DNA of 64,000 nt from COMBO-56-21 sp963705355 (GTDB lineage: Archaea > Thermoplasmatota > Thermoplasmata > UBA10834): positions 124,001 to 188,000 of the forward strand of contig OY970070.1 of NCBI GenBank assembly GCA_963705355.1, given 5' to 3'. The notes beneath the pieces were generated by a model, which saw only the letters and a list, made by a program, of their open reading frames with translations, was not told the DNA's origin and did not search any database. Below are positions 8,850-17,625 of this stretch, one piece after another. A program made the position numbers and the translations under genes. Positions within the stretch are counted from its first letter, which is position 1; the number at the start of each line of letters is the position of its first letter.

Positions 8850-10534
8850 GTCCGGAGGACTCCCACAGTAGAGAGGCCATCAACAACACGAGTCTCTCCA
8901 GCTCTGTGCTCAACAAGTCGTTTGTCAGTGATCTTCGCAAGAATCGGGAACGGTACAGGGTTCATCTGGCCCGCAAAGATCAACTCACCTCGATCGAGCG
9001 TCGTTAGCCTGCTGAGCAGCGAAGGAGGAAGGCCTCCCGTCACGCTTCTCACAAAACTCACGTCTTCGTGAGATATCTTGTGCAGGAAAAACGTGTTGCA
9101 CATTGAAACTACAATTTGGTCAACAAAACGAGGGCTCTGGGATATCACGCACAATGATAGACCAAACTTCCGTCCTTGAGTGGATATGTCGGACAGTTTG
9201 CGCTGAGCCAGACTATATGATATCGGATAGTTGCTGTTCGGAGCGAAATTGTGTGCCTCCTCGAGCACGAAAATGAGGTATCGAGCGTCCCCTCTGACTT
9301 TGAAATCTGTGAACCTATTTAGAAGTAAAGTCGCGAGATACGTCACGACCAGTTGTTTGATCCGAAGGTCTACACCCGGTGCCCCTTCGGCCGAAAAATC
9401 GATGATCGAAAGACCATGATTGCTTGTCATATCGTCGACGAAATCTTGATGAGGATCGGAAATGGGCGACTGTGCTGAGAGGAGTCGATGTCTATTCTCC
9501 ACAACGCCAACAAAGTTGTCCAGAGCTCTTGCGGCACCTGATGCCGAAGCAGGATGCACTACCTGCTGAGGAAGCTGCAGAATTGTTGTCCGCAAAGTTG
9601 CAAGAAGAGTTCGGTCCTGGAGCACGGCCTGCATGCTGTCGTAGCCTCTGAGCTGCATCTGATCGAACCCTTCTTCTATCGCTCGCACTTGGAGATCCGC
9701 CCCTTCGAGAGTCCCCTTGTGAAACAGAACCACAGTCTCGGCAATCTCCCTAGGCGACAAGCGATCGAGGTTTATTCCTATGGGACAAACAACGTTTTTA
9801 AGCCTGTTTGCCCGCAGAGTAGGGTTGTATGTGAGAGCCTCTGGAAAAACAAACCTTTTCACCCAGGCATACTCACCGAACTTTCTACCATCTGAAGCGT
9901 AATCAGAGTAAGGCACGTAATCACCGTGTGCGTCTACTACGACCATGGGATAGGCAAATGAAGATCCGTCGCGACCTGAAGGTATTTTCGAGAGTTTCTC
10001 CAGTAAGACCCCCATATCATATGACTTGCCACTACCAGTTGTTCCGAAAACTGCCATGTGCATTGGAGCGAATTCGACATCCATGGGAACCGGTGCATCA
10101 GGGTAGCCTGAAAGAGAGCCGAACCACGCGATGCCGCTATCTCCTCTCTTCTTGCCGAAGATAGCCTCAGCGTCTCGGGAGATGTCAAGCCTATAGACAT
10201 TCTCGCCAGGAGCAGGAGGCGTTCGAATAACGCCACGAGGGATAAGCGTCAGGAGCTCCAACTTGGCAATTTCATATTGGCGAGCCACTTCTTCTGGGAT
10301 TGGCACATTTTTCCTGCGAGCCTCACTCCAGGCATCACCGGCCGTGTAGAATGCATTGTATGGAATCACCTGGCTGACTCTCGCAAGAATCCTTTGTGAT
10401 CCTCTATTGAGATCCACAATGAGCATCAGTCCTTCATGGATCTGCCCTCGCTCCGATTTCTCCAGTAGTTGACAGAACGCCTCCTGCGTCGTAGCCTCGC
10501 TCAGGGTCACCGCTATTGGCTCGTGGTCTTTCAT
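8846..10534 (-). CDS. herA: HerA-family DNA-translocating ATPase
   Basis: This 562-aa protein has an N-terminal HAS-barrel-like region (about 1-110), then the RecA-type core. The core carries Walker A GTTGSGKS (164-171), VVVDAHGDYVPY (198-209, typical of HerA), Walker B YLIFVLEEAHNF (419-430) and GRKFGLSLCVISQSP (454-468). HerA forms hexamers that pump duplex DNA and works with NurA, whose gene lies 4 bp upstream in the same operon. A Shine-Dalgarno-like GAGGTG overlaps the end of nurA just ahead of this ATG. Housekeeping HerA-NurA sits with Mre11-Rad50 in archaea; neither is here, so this is probably a dedicated copy for the island. The family call is firm. Confidence 0.88.
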   Translation of the reverse strand: MKDHEPIAVTLSEATTQEAFCQLLEKSERGQIHEGLMLIVDLNRGSQRILARVSQVIPYNAFYTAGDAWSEARRKNVPIPEEVARQYEIAKLELLTLIPRGVIRTPPAPGENVYRLDISRDAEAIFGKKRGDSGIAWFGSLSGYPDAPVPMDVEFAPMHMAVFGTTGSGKSYDMGVLLEKLSKIPSGRDGSSFAYPMVVVDAHGDYVPYSDYASDGRKFGEYAWVKRFVFPEALTYNPTLRANRLKNVVCPIGINLDRLSPREIAETVVLFHKGTLEGADLQVRAIEEGFDQMQLRGYDSMQAVLQDRTLLATLRTTILQLPQQVVHPASASGAARALDNFVGVVENRHRLLSAQSPISDPHQDFVDDMTSNHGLSIIDFSAEGAPGVDLRIKQLVVTYLATLLLNRFTDFKVRGDARYLIFVLEEAHNFAPNSNYPISYSLAQRKLSDISTQGRKFGLSLCVISQSPRFVDQIVVSMCNTFFLHKISHEDVSFVRSVTGGLPPSLLSRLTTLDRGELIFAGQMNPVPFPILAKITDKRLVEHRAGETRVVDGLSTVGVLRT

Positions 10535-10538
10535 ATCA

Positions 10539-11654
10539 TCACCTCAGCTGTAAAGAGATTATCTGCCCAAATCTGTCCGTCACCTTTCCCCTGCTCATGA
10601 TGTCGTCATAGAGGACTTCAGCGCATCCCTGACGAATCTTGCACTTCTCGTCAGCCAGTCTCACGGGCAGAGGAATGTCCTGCCCCGGATACGTCCAATC
10701 AGATGCGTTTCTTACTGCGTTTCTCGCGAGCTTGACCAATTCTTTCTGGTCATCCATCACATCGGACGACTCGATGAGATCGAGTCTTAGTACTTTTGCA
10801 GACGCATCTTTTTGAAAGAATACGTATCCTACCTTTAGACCTCTATCTTCATAGACCCTGTAAGCTCCGCCTTGTCTGACAACGAGCGGTCGAGTGAATA
10901 GCGGTCCAGAAGCACCTTGTTCTCTCAACTTTGTGAACAAGTATAGGAATAGATGCTGGTCGCTTGGGAAACTGTCACGCCAAGCTGGTTCTATGACGCT
11001 CTCTTCGACCAAATAGTCCCTGATGAAGCGATCTCTGGACTTCTTGACGCAACCCACTACCTGGCTTGTTTCAAGGTTGGTTCTCAGCGCCTCAGTTCTA
11101 TATTCAATAAATGCATTCTCTTGATACGAGGGCGGGTCCACAATCGGGCCGTCAATGAAAACGATAGACTTCTTTCTTCTGGAACCCCAGTTCATTAGAG
11201 CCTTGTTCTCTCCCACCATCATTCTTATTGCACATTCTAGGTTGATATTGAAGGTCTCGCTAGTTTCCTGTATCTCCTCAATGTGCGCATCAAAGACATC
11301 AACCACAGGAATCGAGGAAACGCCGCCGTCAAAGACTATTCTGGCAACGCTCATCGGGACGTACCAGAGACCACCCACTCCACCTATCGGAAAGAAGCTC
11401 CCGTCTATCCCCGCTGCGACGCTCATCAAGGAAGCACCCGTAAGCTCAACCTCATCAAGGAGGATCGATTTGTCCTTCATCGTGTCTATGATTCTACTGC
11501 AGATGTCTTTCAATCGCCGGTGTTCTAGCTGGACCTTCTTACCCTTTCCAACAGCGTCATTGACAAGCGAAGACAGCGTCTCCGCTTCAGTCTTGTTGAA
11601 TTGTATTTGGCGAAGAGCCTCCTGGAGTTCGTTCTCATTCATCGGACAAGCCAT
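10539..11654 (-). CDS. nurA: NurA-domain 5'-3' nuclease
   Basis: This 371-aa protein shows NurA metal-site motifs: AAGIDGSFFP (about 80-89) supplies the first Asp, and SIVFIDGPIVDPP (163-175) the second. VGCVKKSRDRFIRDYL follows, as in NurA, and the C-terminal region carries a late acidic/His-poor segment ending GRKVTDRF-like (about 355-363). NurA dimers dock on HerA hexamers and digest DNA as it is pumped. Directly upstream of herA, the gene is probably the nuclease arm of the island; whether it attacks unmodified DNA is inference. A 148-bp gap separates it from queC, the only sizeable gap in the operon, so a second promoter there is possible. Confidence 0.82.
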   Translation of the reverse strand: MACPMNENELQEALRQIQFNKTEAETLSSLVNDAVGKGKKVQLEHRRLKDICSRIIDTMKDKSILLDEVELTGASLMSVAAGIDGSFFPIGGVGGLWYVPMSVARIVFDGGVSSIPVVDVFDAHIEEIQETSETFNINLECAIRMMVGENKALMNWGSRRKKSIVFIDGPIVDPPSYQENAFIEYRTEALRTNLETSQVVGCVKKSRDRFIRDYLVEESVIEPAWRDSFPSDQHLFLYLFTKLREQGASGPLFTRPLVVRQGGAYRVYEDRGLKVGYVFFQKDASAKVLRLDLIESSDVMDDQKELVKLARNAVRNASDWTYPGQDIPLPVRLADEKCKIRQGCAEVLYDDIMSRGKVTDRFGQIISLQLR

Positions 11655-11802
11655 CTCCTCCTCGAACGACGGATATTCCGTGCTCTAATGCTAGGCGAGC
11701 TTCTGAGTGCGCCTCTTTGATGGTCTCTTGTGCCTAAATGCCTTTTGGTTTGGCCAGATTGATCGGCATTGGAACTGGGATGGAGTCAGTATCTCCGCGA
11801 TA

Positions 11803-12537
11803 TCATATGGAATCAGGTGATACCACCCGATTGGGGCCACCATTCTTGGAATGGTACTCCGTGGGATCACAGATACCGGCACTCAGGAATGCCTCATGCC
11901 TTCGAACGCATGCTCCGCAAGTCCCGCAATGTAACCCTCCGTGTTTTGCTGAATTCTCGTAGCAGCTCCAAGACGCACGGACCATTGCCTCTCCGACCGA
12001 CTGCGTCATGAGCCACTTGATAGCTTGGCCTTTTGTGATACTGATCAATGGTGCGATGAACTTTATGCGAGAATTGTCATCATTGCTCTCAATGCACTCT
12101 CTTATGACATCATTCAATGACGAGACGAATTCTGGGGATGAATCAGCCACGATCTCACTGTCATCTTTGGTGAAACCCATGACGATTAGGCTTGAGCATG
12201 TGTGAAAGGCTACTGAAGCGTACGACACAGCAACGGCCCCAAGAACGAGATTCCTTCCATAGGGAAACGCACAGGGATTCAGCTCCTTCTGTCTCGCGTA
12301 CCAGGGCATGGTTATAACGTTTTCGCATAGCTTATCGGCGCCAACCATCCTCGAAATCTCCATCACAGCTCGTCGCTCGTCATCATAGGCACTCTGACCT
12401 CTGTTGACGAACAACGGCTCTACTCGCTTAATGCCGAGATCGTTCATCGCTCTGATCGTTGCTATTGCGGAATCCAATCCTCCGGACAAAAGAGGTACAA
12501 GCAACCGCTTGGCATGTTCACTGTCATTGCTGCTCAA
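11803..12537 (-). CDS. queC: 7-cyano-7-deazaguanine (preQ0) synthase
   Basis: This 244-aa protein carries the PP-loop ATP site LLSGGLDSA (about 16-24), FPYGRN (91-96), and the zinc cysteines of QueC in SCYENSAKHGG and LHCGTCGACVRRHEAF (C192, C204, C207, C210). QueC converts carboxy-deazaguanine to preQ0, the precursor inserted by TGT enzymes. It leads the operon, so it may secure preQ0 for DNA modification or be a specialised copy. FolE, QueD and QueE are not in the window, so the precursor must come from elsewhere in the genome. The annotated start is TTG; no ATG or GTG lies nearby in frame. Confidence 0.88.
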   Translation of the reverse strand: MSSNDSEHAKRLLVPLLSGGLDSAIATIRAMNDLGIKRVEPLFVNRGQSAYDDERRAVMEISRMVGADKLCENVITMPWYARQKELNPCAFPYGRNLVLGAVAVSYASVAFHTCSSLIVMGFTKDDSEIVADSSPEFVSSLNDVIRECIESNDDNSRIKFIAPLISITKGQAIKWLMTQSVGEAMVRASWSCYENSAKHGGLHCGTCGACVRRHEAFLSAGICDPTEYHSKNGGPNRVVSPDSI

Positions 12538-12595
12538 TGATGTCGCCCCCGTACGAATGCGACTGCCAACGAACGTGGCCGGTATCAGTCTCTGC

Positions 12596-12613
12596 CTATA
12601 AGTCGGTCCCGAC
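12596..12613 (-). promoter_or_regulatory. Promoter and dyad ahead of queC
   Basis: On the minus strand TTATAG (12596-12601) is a TATA box about 60 nt before the queC start. It is abutted upstream by a perfect inverted repeat, GTCGG-TC-CCGAC (12602-12613), where TFB or a repressor would bind. This is the best promoter candidate for the six-gene operon. Confidence 0.5.
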
Positions 12614-13004
12614 TGGATTCGCTCTCATGACAGGACTGCACTCCAGTAAGATCATAAATGCTCGTCTGATTGAGATATAGTCCGAACCAAAACGAGAAAC
12701 CATTTCGAGCGAAAGGATCAGTCTAAACAGCATATGCACTCTCTGCGGCTCCTCCCCAATCCACACATGGAGAGATTCAGGAAGACCTTGATCTACAATC
12801 TAGGTCAATCACACTTTCTCGAGACCGTCTGATTAATGGTCCAACTGGAGAGCGACGGGCGCTTCTGGAACAAATGGAGTAGGATACGCATGGCAGAGTG
12901 CATTCAATGGGATGCAAACCTGCTTTCGGTTTGTACTCTCCTTGAGTCGTAACGACGAATTGCTCATGTTCAAACTGGCATCTCAGCCGCGTATGCACGG
13001 GCGT

Positions 13005-13345
13005 GTATACGCAACTACACATCGTATACTCCGTAGACACGTACAATGTAGACGCGTTTTCACAGCGTATACACTGAGGATGCTGGAGGTAGACACATTC
13101 TCTTCTGTCAAGACTTGAAGAACTAGTCCGCAGCTTAGGCTTCTACCCCGTACAGTTTACGGCTAGTTTACGGCACCGCGTCATGAGATCCGAGTTATGT
13201 GATTTTGGTTCGAGCGGTTCCAGGCAAAGGAAATCAGGGACCCATAGCACGCATCCGTAAACAGGCGTATACGCAGGTTTACACGGAGATACTGATAGTC
13301 TACAATACCGGTCAAGATTCATCGTGTCTACATGAGAGCGTCTAC
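13005..13345. repeat. Cluster of 14 GTNNAC-type hexamers
   Basis: Within 341 bp there are four GTATAC (13005, 13024, 13067, 13267), three GTAGAC (13033, 13048, 13089), three GTCTAC (13298, 13326, 13340), three GTTTAC (13155, 13166, 13277) and one GTAAAC (13257). GTAGAC/GTCTAC and GTTTAC/GTAAAC are each other's complements. Several are spaced 9-11 or 19-22 bp apart, as if on one face of the helix. By chance fewer than one would be expected. The cluster lies upstream of the operon in a 1.1-kb gene-free stretch. It could be an operator array, integrase arm sites, or an iteron-like origin or partition site. Function unknown. Confidence 0.7.
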
Positions 13346-13606
13346 AAGCTAGCAATGTAAGTCACAAGACACGGATGGGAACTCTCTCGAACCCATGTAT
13401 GATTCACGATCTGGAGAGGGCGGTTCACGGTCCAGGCACTCGAACCGATCTGTGCAGGTCACGTGGCGTGCAAATAGATAAAGCATTATGAAATTATATA
13501 TCTCAGATGTGGGATATTTATCATGCCAGCATCACAAGAACGCTTTTCTCTCACCTGAGCAGCCTAGATAATCCATGCTTGTTATCGACCTCTTATCGGC
13601 AGTACC
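13346..13606. other. Gene-free stretch with an AT-rich patch
   Basis: No coding region is supported. An AT-rich patch around 13485-13525 (AAATTATATATC, then GATATTTATC) stands out in otherwise balanced sequence. It could be a promoter or a DNA-unwinding element near the hexamer cluster. Confidence 0.35.
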
Positions 13607-13613
13607 TTATATC
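13607..13613 (+). promoter_or_regulatory. TATA box for the 13637 ORF
   Basis: TTATATC lies 24-30 nt ahead of the ATG at 13637, the spacing expected for an archaeal leaderless transcript. It is the main support for the small downstream gene. Confidence 0.5.
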
Positions 13614-13636
13614 TTGTAACGCCCCAAAGAATCCTC

Positions 13637-13888
13637 ATGAAGATCGTAATAAAAGTAGATGGAAAAGAGCTAGACGATGAACTGCTGCACGAGACCGAAG
13701 TGGTCAGCGCAAGGCTTCCCGACGTGCTCGTTTGCTGGGCGCGCGAGGCGATAGAAAACGAATTGAATGGTGATCGCACCATGACCGAGTTCATCACCTC
13801 AGCCGTCGTGTATTGGCTCCTCACCAATGAGCTGATCGGATTCGAGGGCTACGATGAGGAATCGGATACGATGACCATATCGGTGTAA
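13637..13888 (+). CDS. Small hypothetical protein (83 aa)
   Basis: The product is acidic. It opens with a beta-like segment (MKIVIKVDGKELDDELL), then has two helices around RLPDVLVCWAREAIENEL and MTEFITSAVVYWLL. The layout loosely recalls ribbon-helix-helix or antitoxin-like proteins, but I do not recognise a family. A TATA box at the leaderless distance and protein-like composition favour a real gene. It sits at the outer edge of the island, with the hexamer cluster between it and queC, and could regulate that region; this is speculation. Confidence 0.5.
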   Translation: MKIVIKVDGKELDDELLHETEVVSARLPDVLVCWAREAIENELNGDRTMTEFITSAVVYWLLTNELIGFEGYDEESDTMTISV

Positions 13889-14099
13889 CAACGTACTCGG
13901 ACAACCATGCGGTACGGGAGGCGAGGAGTAGCTACGGTGTTCAAATCTAATCCCGAATCTCGTGTTCTTCAGGCCCACCACAGTTCCGTCGCCAATCATG
14001 AGCCGGGGTTCACGGGCTAGATTCAGTTTCTAGAAGAATGCGCTTTTCCCATTAGCAGATCGTCATGTAGTTACACCGCTTGCATTTCCAGGGAGCAGG

Positions 14100-14591
14100 A
14101 TTCGGAGAGAAGTCCTCCTTTTTGTTGATCTGAAGCATCTCACAGCAGGGAGCAGCCTGTACTTGCCTGTGAATGTGGACGGGGGGCTCCTTTTCCTGGG
14201 AGATCCCCACGTGGCACAGGGAGACGGCGAGGTGTTCTCAAGCGCGATAGAAGCGCCTCTCTCGGCAACGGTAAGATTGTCGGTCAGAGAAGATTTAGAC
14301 CATCTGGATCCTCTGGCCTATGTCGTCAGGAAACCGAGAGTGCACGACGCCTACAGCAAGGGCTACATGGGATTCGTGGGAGTGGCAAAGACGATCGATG
14401 AGGCCACGGATATCGCCTGCATGAAGGCTCTGGGCTATTTTTGCAGCAAGCCCGACATGACGCCTCAGAAGACGGCGATTCTACTCGGCGTCGCCCTAGA
14501 CCTGACGATAAACGAGATTCCAGACAAGCCAAACAAGGTCGTCAGCGGGATCGTCCCCCTATCCATATTCAAAGGACTCAGATTACCGTAG
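14100..14591 (+). pseudogene. Acetamidase/formamidase, 3' remnant
   Basis: The frame reads VDLKHLTAGSSLYLPVNVDG, then LLFLGDPHVAQGDGEV and a C-terminal half ending LSIFKGLRLP. This matches FmdA/AmdA acetamidases (normally about 300 aa) from roughly residue 150 onward. Homology starts near 14120 and the preceding sequence has no matching N-terminal half or start codon; an internal TTG at 14163 is the only candidate start. The core motif GDPHxAQGDGEV is intact, so the loss is probably recent. It lies where the island meets the chromosome-like part, as if truncated by a rearrangement. Members hydrolyse short amides to ammonia and acid. Confidence 0.65.
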
Positions 14592-14779
14592 ATCCTGTCC
14601 AATTAGAGGAACTGCCTTTCCTCGGGCGGAGCAGGCGAAGTCATACCGACAGTCCAGGGCTTGTCAATCGTGAAACAAGCGTTTGAGGTCGAGTTGATGG
14701 GAAACAGTTTTAATCGCGCGAGTTGTTCTCGGAATCCTGACCGCATTTTCATCTCAACGGCGATCAGGAGGCTGCAAAC

Positions 14780-15985
14780 TTGAAAGCGAGAGACTATATC
14801 AAACTGGAACAGACGTATGGCGCGCACAACTACCACCCACTACCAGTCGTGATATCGAAGGCGAAGGGCGTGTGGGTCTGGGACGTCGACGGGAAGAAAT
14901 ACATCGACATGCTGAGCTCGTATTCGGCAATCAACCAGGGGCATCTACACCCTAAGATCGTCAAGGCCGCGATCACCCAGATGAGGAGAGTCACACTGAC
15001 ATCAAGAGCTTTCTCCAACGACAAGATGGGGCCTTTCATGAAGAAGCTGTGCAGGGTCGCTGGAATGGAAATGGCGCTCCCCATGAACACGGGGGCTGAA
15101 GCTGTCGAGACATCGATCAAGATGGCCAGAAGATGGGCACATCAGACCATGGACATACCCGAGAATGAAGGAGAGATAATCGTCTGTGAGAACAACTTCC
15201 ATGGCAGGACGACCACAATCATCAGCTTCTCGAGCGATCCCGATTCCAAGAAGGGGTTCGGCCCTTACACCCCTGGATTCGTGACAATCCCCTATGATGA
15301 CATACCGGCGTTCGAGAAAGCCATTGGCCCGAACACAATTGGCATGCTCGTCGAGCCCATTCAAGGCGAAGCTGGCATAAACGTACCCGCCAAGGGTTAC
15401 CTGAAGGGGCTGAGAAGGATATGCGACGAGAAGGGCATACTGCTTATTCTTGATGAAATTCAGACGGGATTCGGCAGGACAGGTAAGATGTTCGCGTTCC
15501 AGCACGAGGGCATAAAACCGGACATCCTGTGCGTCGGCAAAGCCCTCGGCGGCGGCCTGTACCCGGTATCTGCCTCGCTCTCGAGCAGGAAGATAATGAG
15601 CGTCTTCACCCCTGGCAGTCATGGCAGTACCTTTGGCGGAAATCCGCTGGCGGCTGCCATCGGCATTGCCTCGTTGGACGTGCTGGTTGACGAGAAGTTG
15701 TCCAGCAATGCGAAGAAGATGGGCGGATATTTCGTCAAGAGCCTCAAGCAGATCAAGTCTGACAGGATCAAGGTGATCCGGGACATGGGGCTGCTCATAG
15801 GCGTCGAATTCCACCTCGGGAAGGACGAAACCGTTCGCCCCATTTGCGAGAGTCTCATGAAGAAAGGTGTTCTGGCGAAGGACACACACGAGAAGACGAT
15901 TAGGTTTGCCCCGCCTTTGGTCATCACGAAGAAAGAGATCGACTGGGCGATGGAAAGGATAACTGAGGTCTTCGAGAGCGTATGA
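14780..15985 (+). CDS. rocD: Ornithine (or acetylornithine) aminotransferase, class III
   Basis: This 401-aa PLP enzyme has NTGAEAVETSIKMAR (PLP phosphate grip), NNFHGRTTT, VEPIQGEAGI, LILDEIQTGFGRTGK, and GKALGGGLYPVSA with the Schiff-base Lys in GK, then GSHGSTFGGNPLA. The pattern is closest to ornithine-oxoacid aminotransferase (RocD), which makes glutamate semialdehyde; acetylornithine transaminase (ArgD) is the main alternative. The start is a TTG. With the cyclodeaminase-family gene at 27353 and carbamate kinase at 35728 it could belong to ornithine/arginine-type catabolism, though it is not in one operon with them. Confidence 0.85.
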   Translation: MKARDYIKLEQTYGAHNYHPLPVVISKAKGVWVWDVDGKKYIDMLSSYSAINQGHLHPKIVKAAITQMRRVTLTSRAFSNDKMGPFMKKLCRVAGMEMALPMNTGAEAVETSIKMARRWAHQTMDIPENEGEIIVCENNFHGRTTTIISFSSDPDSKKGFGPYTPGFVTIPYDDIPAFEKAIGPNTIGMLVEPIQGEAGINVPAKGYLKGLRRICDEKGILLILDEIQTGFGRTGKMFAFQHEGIKPDILCVGKALGGGLYPVSASLSSRKIMSVFTPGSHGSTFGGNPLAAAIGIASLDVLVDEKLSSNAKKMGGYFVKSLKQIKSDRIKVIRDMGLLIGVEFHLGKDETVRPICESLMKKGVLAKDTHEKTIRFAPPLVITKKEIDWAMERITEVFESV

Positions 15986-16246
15986 AGGAGGCAGGAAGCC
16001 TCTGCCTTGAACGCTCTGGACATAATGGGCCATTCTGGCGAGAATGGGAAAACGGGGCAGGTTCGTGAAGGGCTGCAATGCCCTCCTTTCTGCCATCCTT
16101 TGTTCGTCACGCGAGTCATACTGACGGACGAACATCCAATTAAGCCCGCTCCATTCCCGTCCCATGTCAATCACGGTCTATGTCGGGACAAGCAAAAGGT
16201 GACTCGGCGTCCTCGAAGCGACTGCGAAGCGAAATGTACCCTCGTA

Positions 16247-16321
16247 CGGATTTGAACCGGCGGACGCCTGCGCGACTAGACCCTGAATCTAGCGCCGTTG
16301 ACCAGGCTTGGCTATCCCTGC
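16247..16321 (-). tRNA. tRNA-Leu(CAG)-like sequence with non-matching 3' end
   Basis: On the minus strand it starts GCAGGGA-TA with a paired D-arm (GCC/GGC). The anticodon arm is CTAGA-TTCAGGG-TCTAG (anticodon CAG, Leu). The long variable arm has a CGC/GCG stem, and the T-loop is TTCAAAT. After CCG on the 3' side of the T-stem the sequence no longer pairs: neither the outer T-stem nor an acceptor complement of GCAGGGA follows. A TATA-like TTATTTATG (minus strand, 16360-16368) lies at promoter distance. It is probably a disrupted tRNA gene; an unusual T-arm intron is less likely because no matching acceptor was found downstream. Confidence 0.6.
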
Positions 16322-16544
16322 ATGACGCGCCGAAGCGAGGCGGATGATTATGATGGGCACATAAATAAGTCTGCGGCCTCCTTGGCAATCCAGGGAACCT
16401 GAGTACAACCTAGATTTTGGCCTGAAGCAGTGGCCGATCACAGACGTCTCGCTCGCCGTGTCCTTAATCCCACGCAATACGTGTGTCTCTTGCCCACAAG
16501 GAAGTCGAACGCGCAGCCCCGGTTCTTGCCGGCAAGTAAAACTC

Positions 16545-16581
16545 CCAGCTTTAATCACCGGTAGATCCCGGGCTGAAATCC
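16545..16581 (+). repeat. R3 tRNA-like repeat, 3'-truncated copy
   Basis: CCAGCTTTAATCACCGG, GATCCCGG and GCTGAAAT match the other R3 copies exactly, but the 3' hairpin arm changes after CC. A palindrome, CTTGCCGGCAAG (16525-16536), lies just upstream. The rest of 15986-16698 holds no gene I can support. Confidence 0.65.
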
Positions 16582-16698
16582 AAGTAGCATCCCGACCCCA
16601 GACACGGCTAGCTGCTCTGGCAGGAGATTTCCGGATCTTGGGCAAATAGGTTTCTTGGTCTTGGAGGCTTCACATAGGAAAGCTTAAGGGCAGGAAGG

Positions 16699-17496
16699 AT
16701 GAATAAGACAAGAGCTTCGCTTAAGCTAGTGGGGAGAATAACGTATCGTGCGCGAGTTCTCGTTCGTCACAAGGGTTGTTGGGGAAGCAACCTCATGCTT
16801 GATCCGCACATTCGTGATGTAACGTTCTGGGCGGGTCAGAAGATCGATCATCGCCTGGTGCTCGGGAGCATGACGGTGCGGAGCGAGAATGAGATTGACG
16901 TTATGGCCTACAATCCGTATGATTTGGAGTTCAGTTCCTTAGAAGAGAACAGATTGAGCGAACGGCAATGGCAATACTCTGTAGACTTCATTGTCCACGA
17001 TGATTATGGTCAGACGACAGCCGACTTGCTGTTTCGATCTGGTTGTTTCCTTGATCCGCCTGTTTTGGTGAAGAGTGACTTTGAGCTGCAAACTGTGTTG
17101 GCTCCCCATTTGAACAATCTCAGGCGGCTCGTTCAGATTCTTGAGGGGAAGAAGGGTCGTGATTTCGCGATTTTGTCGATTAGAGAGCAGGAGCCGAATC
17201 AACAGGTATCCTCGTCCTTTGCTTGGAGAAAGGCCTTAACTCCCAAGCAGCTCGAAGCGGTTCGGATTGCGTTCCAACACGGGTACTATAAGTATCCTCG
17301 CAACATTCGGGTTTCGGATCTCGCACGGGAAGCTGGTTTGGCACGATCAACGTTTCAAGAACATCTTCGGCTGGCCGAAATGAAACTGATTGGGCATTTG
17401 CTCAAATCCGAGAAGATGGACGTCGACGTGAGTTCGATGGAAAGAGCATTACATAATATGGCAAGACGATGTGCCATCCCTGAACGAATTCGTTGA
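16699..17496 (+). CDS. Bacterio-opsin-activator-type HTH regulator
   Basis: This 265-aa protein ends with an HTH_10 domain (about 183-235): LTPKQLEAVRIAFQHGYY, then VSDLAREAGLARSTFQEHLR. This is the typical C-terminal DNA-binding module of haloarchaeal and Thermoplasmatota Bat-like regulators. The N-terminal 170 residues, with segments such as VLVRHKGCWGS, form the usual ligand-sensing region of unknown specificity. It precedes the Dpp-type transporter in the same direction, so it probably controls uptake and catabolism genes of this locus. The repeated dyad CGGCA-N2-TGCCG at 24542 and 27303 is a possible target. The family is firm and the regulon inferred. Confidence 0.8.
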   Translation: MNKTRASLKLVGRITYRARVLVRHKGCWGSNLMLDPHIRDVTFWAGQKIDHRLVLGSMTVRSENEIDVMAYNPYDLEFSSLEENRLSERQWQYSVDFIVHDDYGQTTADLLFRSGCFLDPPVLVKSDFELQTVLAPHLNNLRRLVQILEGKKGRDFAILSIREQEPNQQVSSSFAWRKALTPKQLEAVRIAFQHGYYKYPRNIRVSDLAREAGLARSTFQEHLRLAEMKLIGHLLKSEKMDVDVSSMERALHNMARRCAIPERIR

Positions 17497-17625
17497 TATC
17501 CCAAGAGCAGACATCGTGGATGAATCCGACCATTGCCGGCTCGTGATACAAATATACGAATTGGCATTACCTGTACTGTTTGTGTCTCCTTAGAAAAGGA
17601 AAGAAGTTGGGGATGCGCTTTGGTC

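Noticed and set aside
2825..12537. QatABCD-type defence system
   Set aside because: A QueC-like protein and an ATPase are present, but the TGT-like and ArcS-like genes and HerA-NurA do not fit Qat, and no TatD nuclease is seen.
13005..13345. CRISPR array
   Set aside because: The repeated hexamers are too short and unevenly spaced, with no spacers of constant length and no cas genes in the window.
15002..16174. 390-codon antisense frame over the ornithine aminotransferase gene
   Set aside because: The plus-strand aminotransferase motifs are unambiguous; the antisense frame is a codon-bias artefact of a GC-rich gene.
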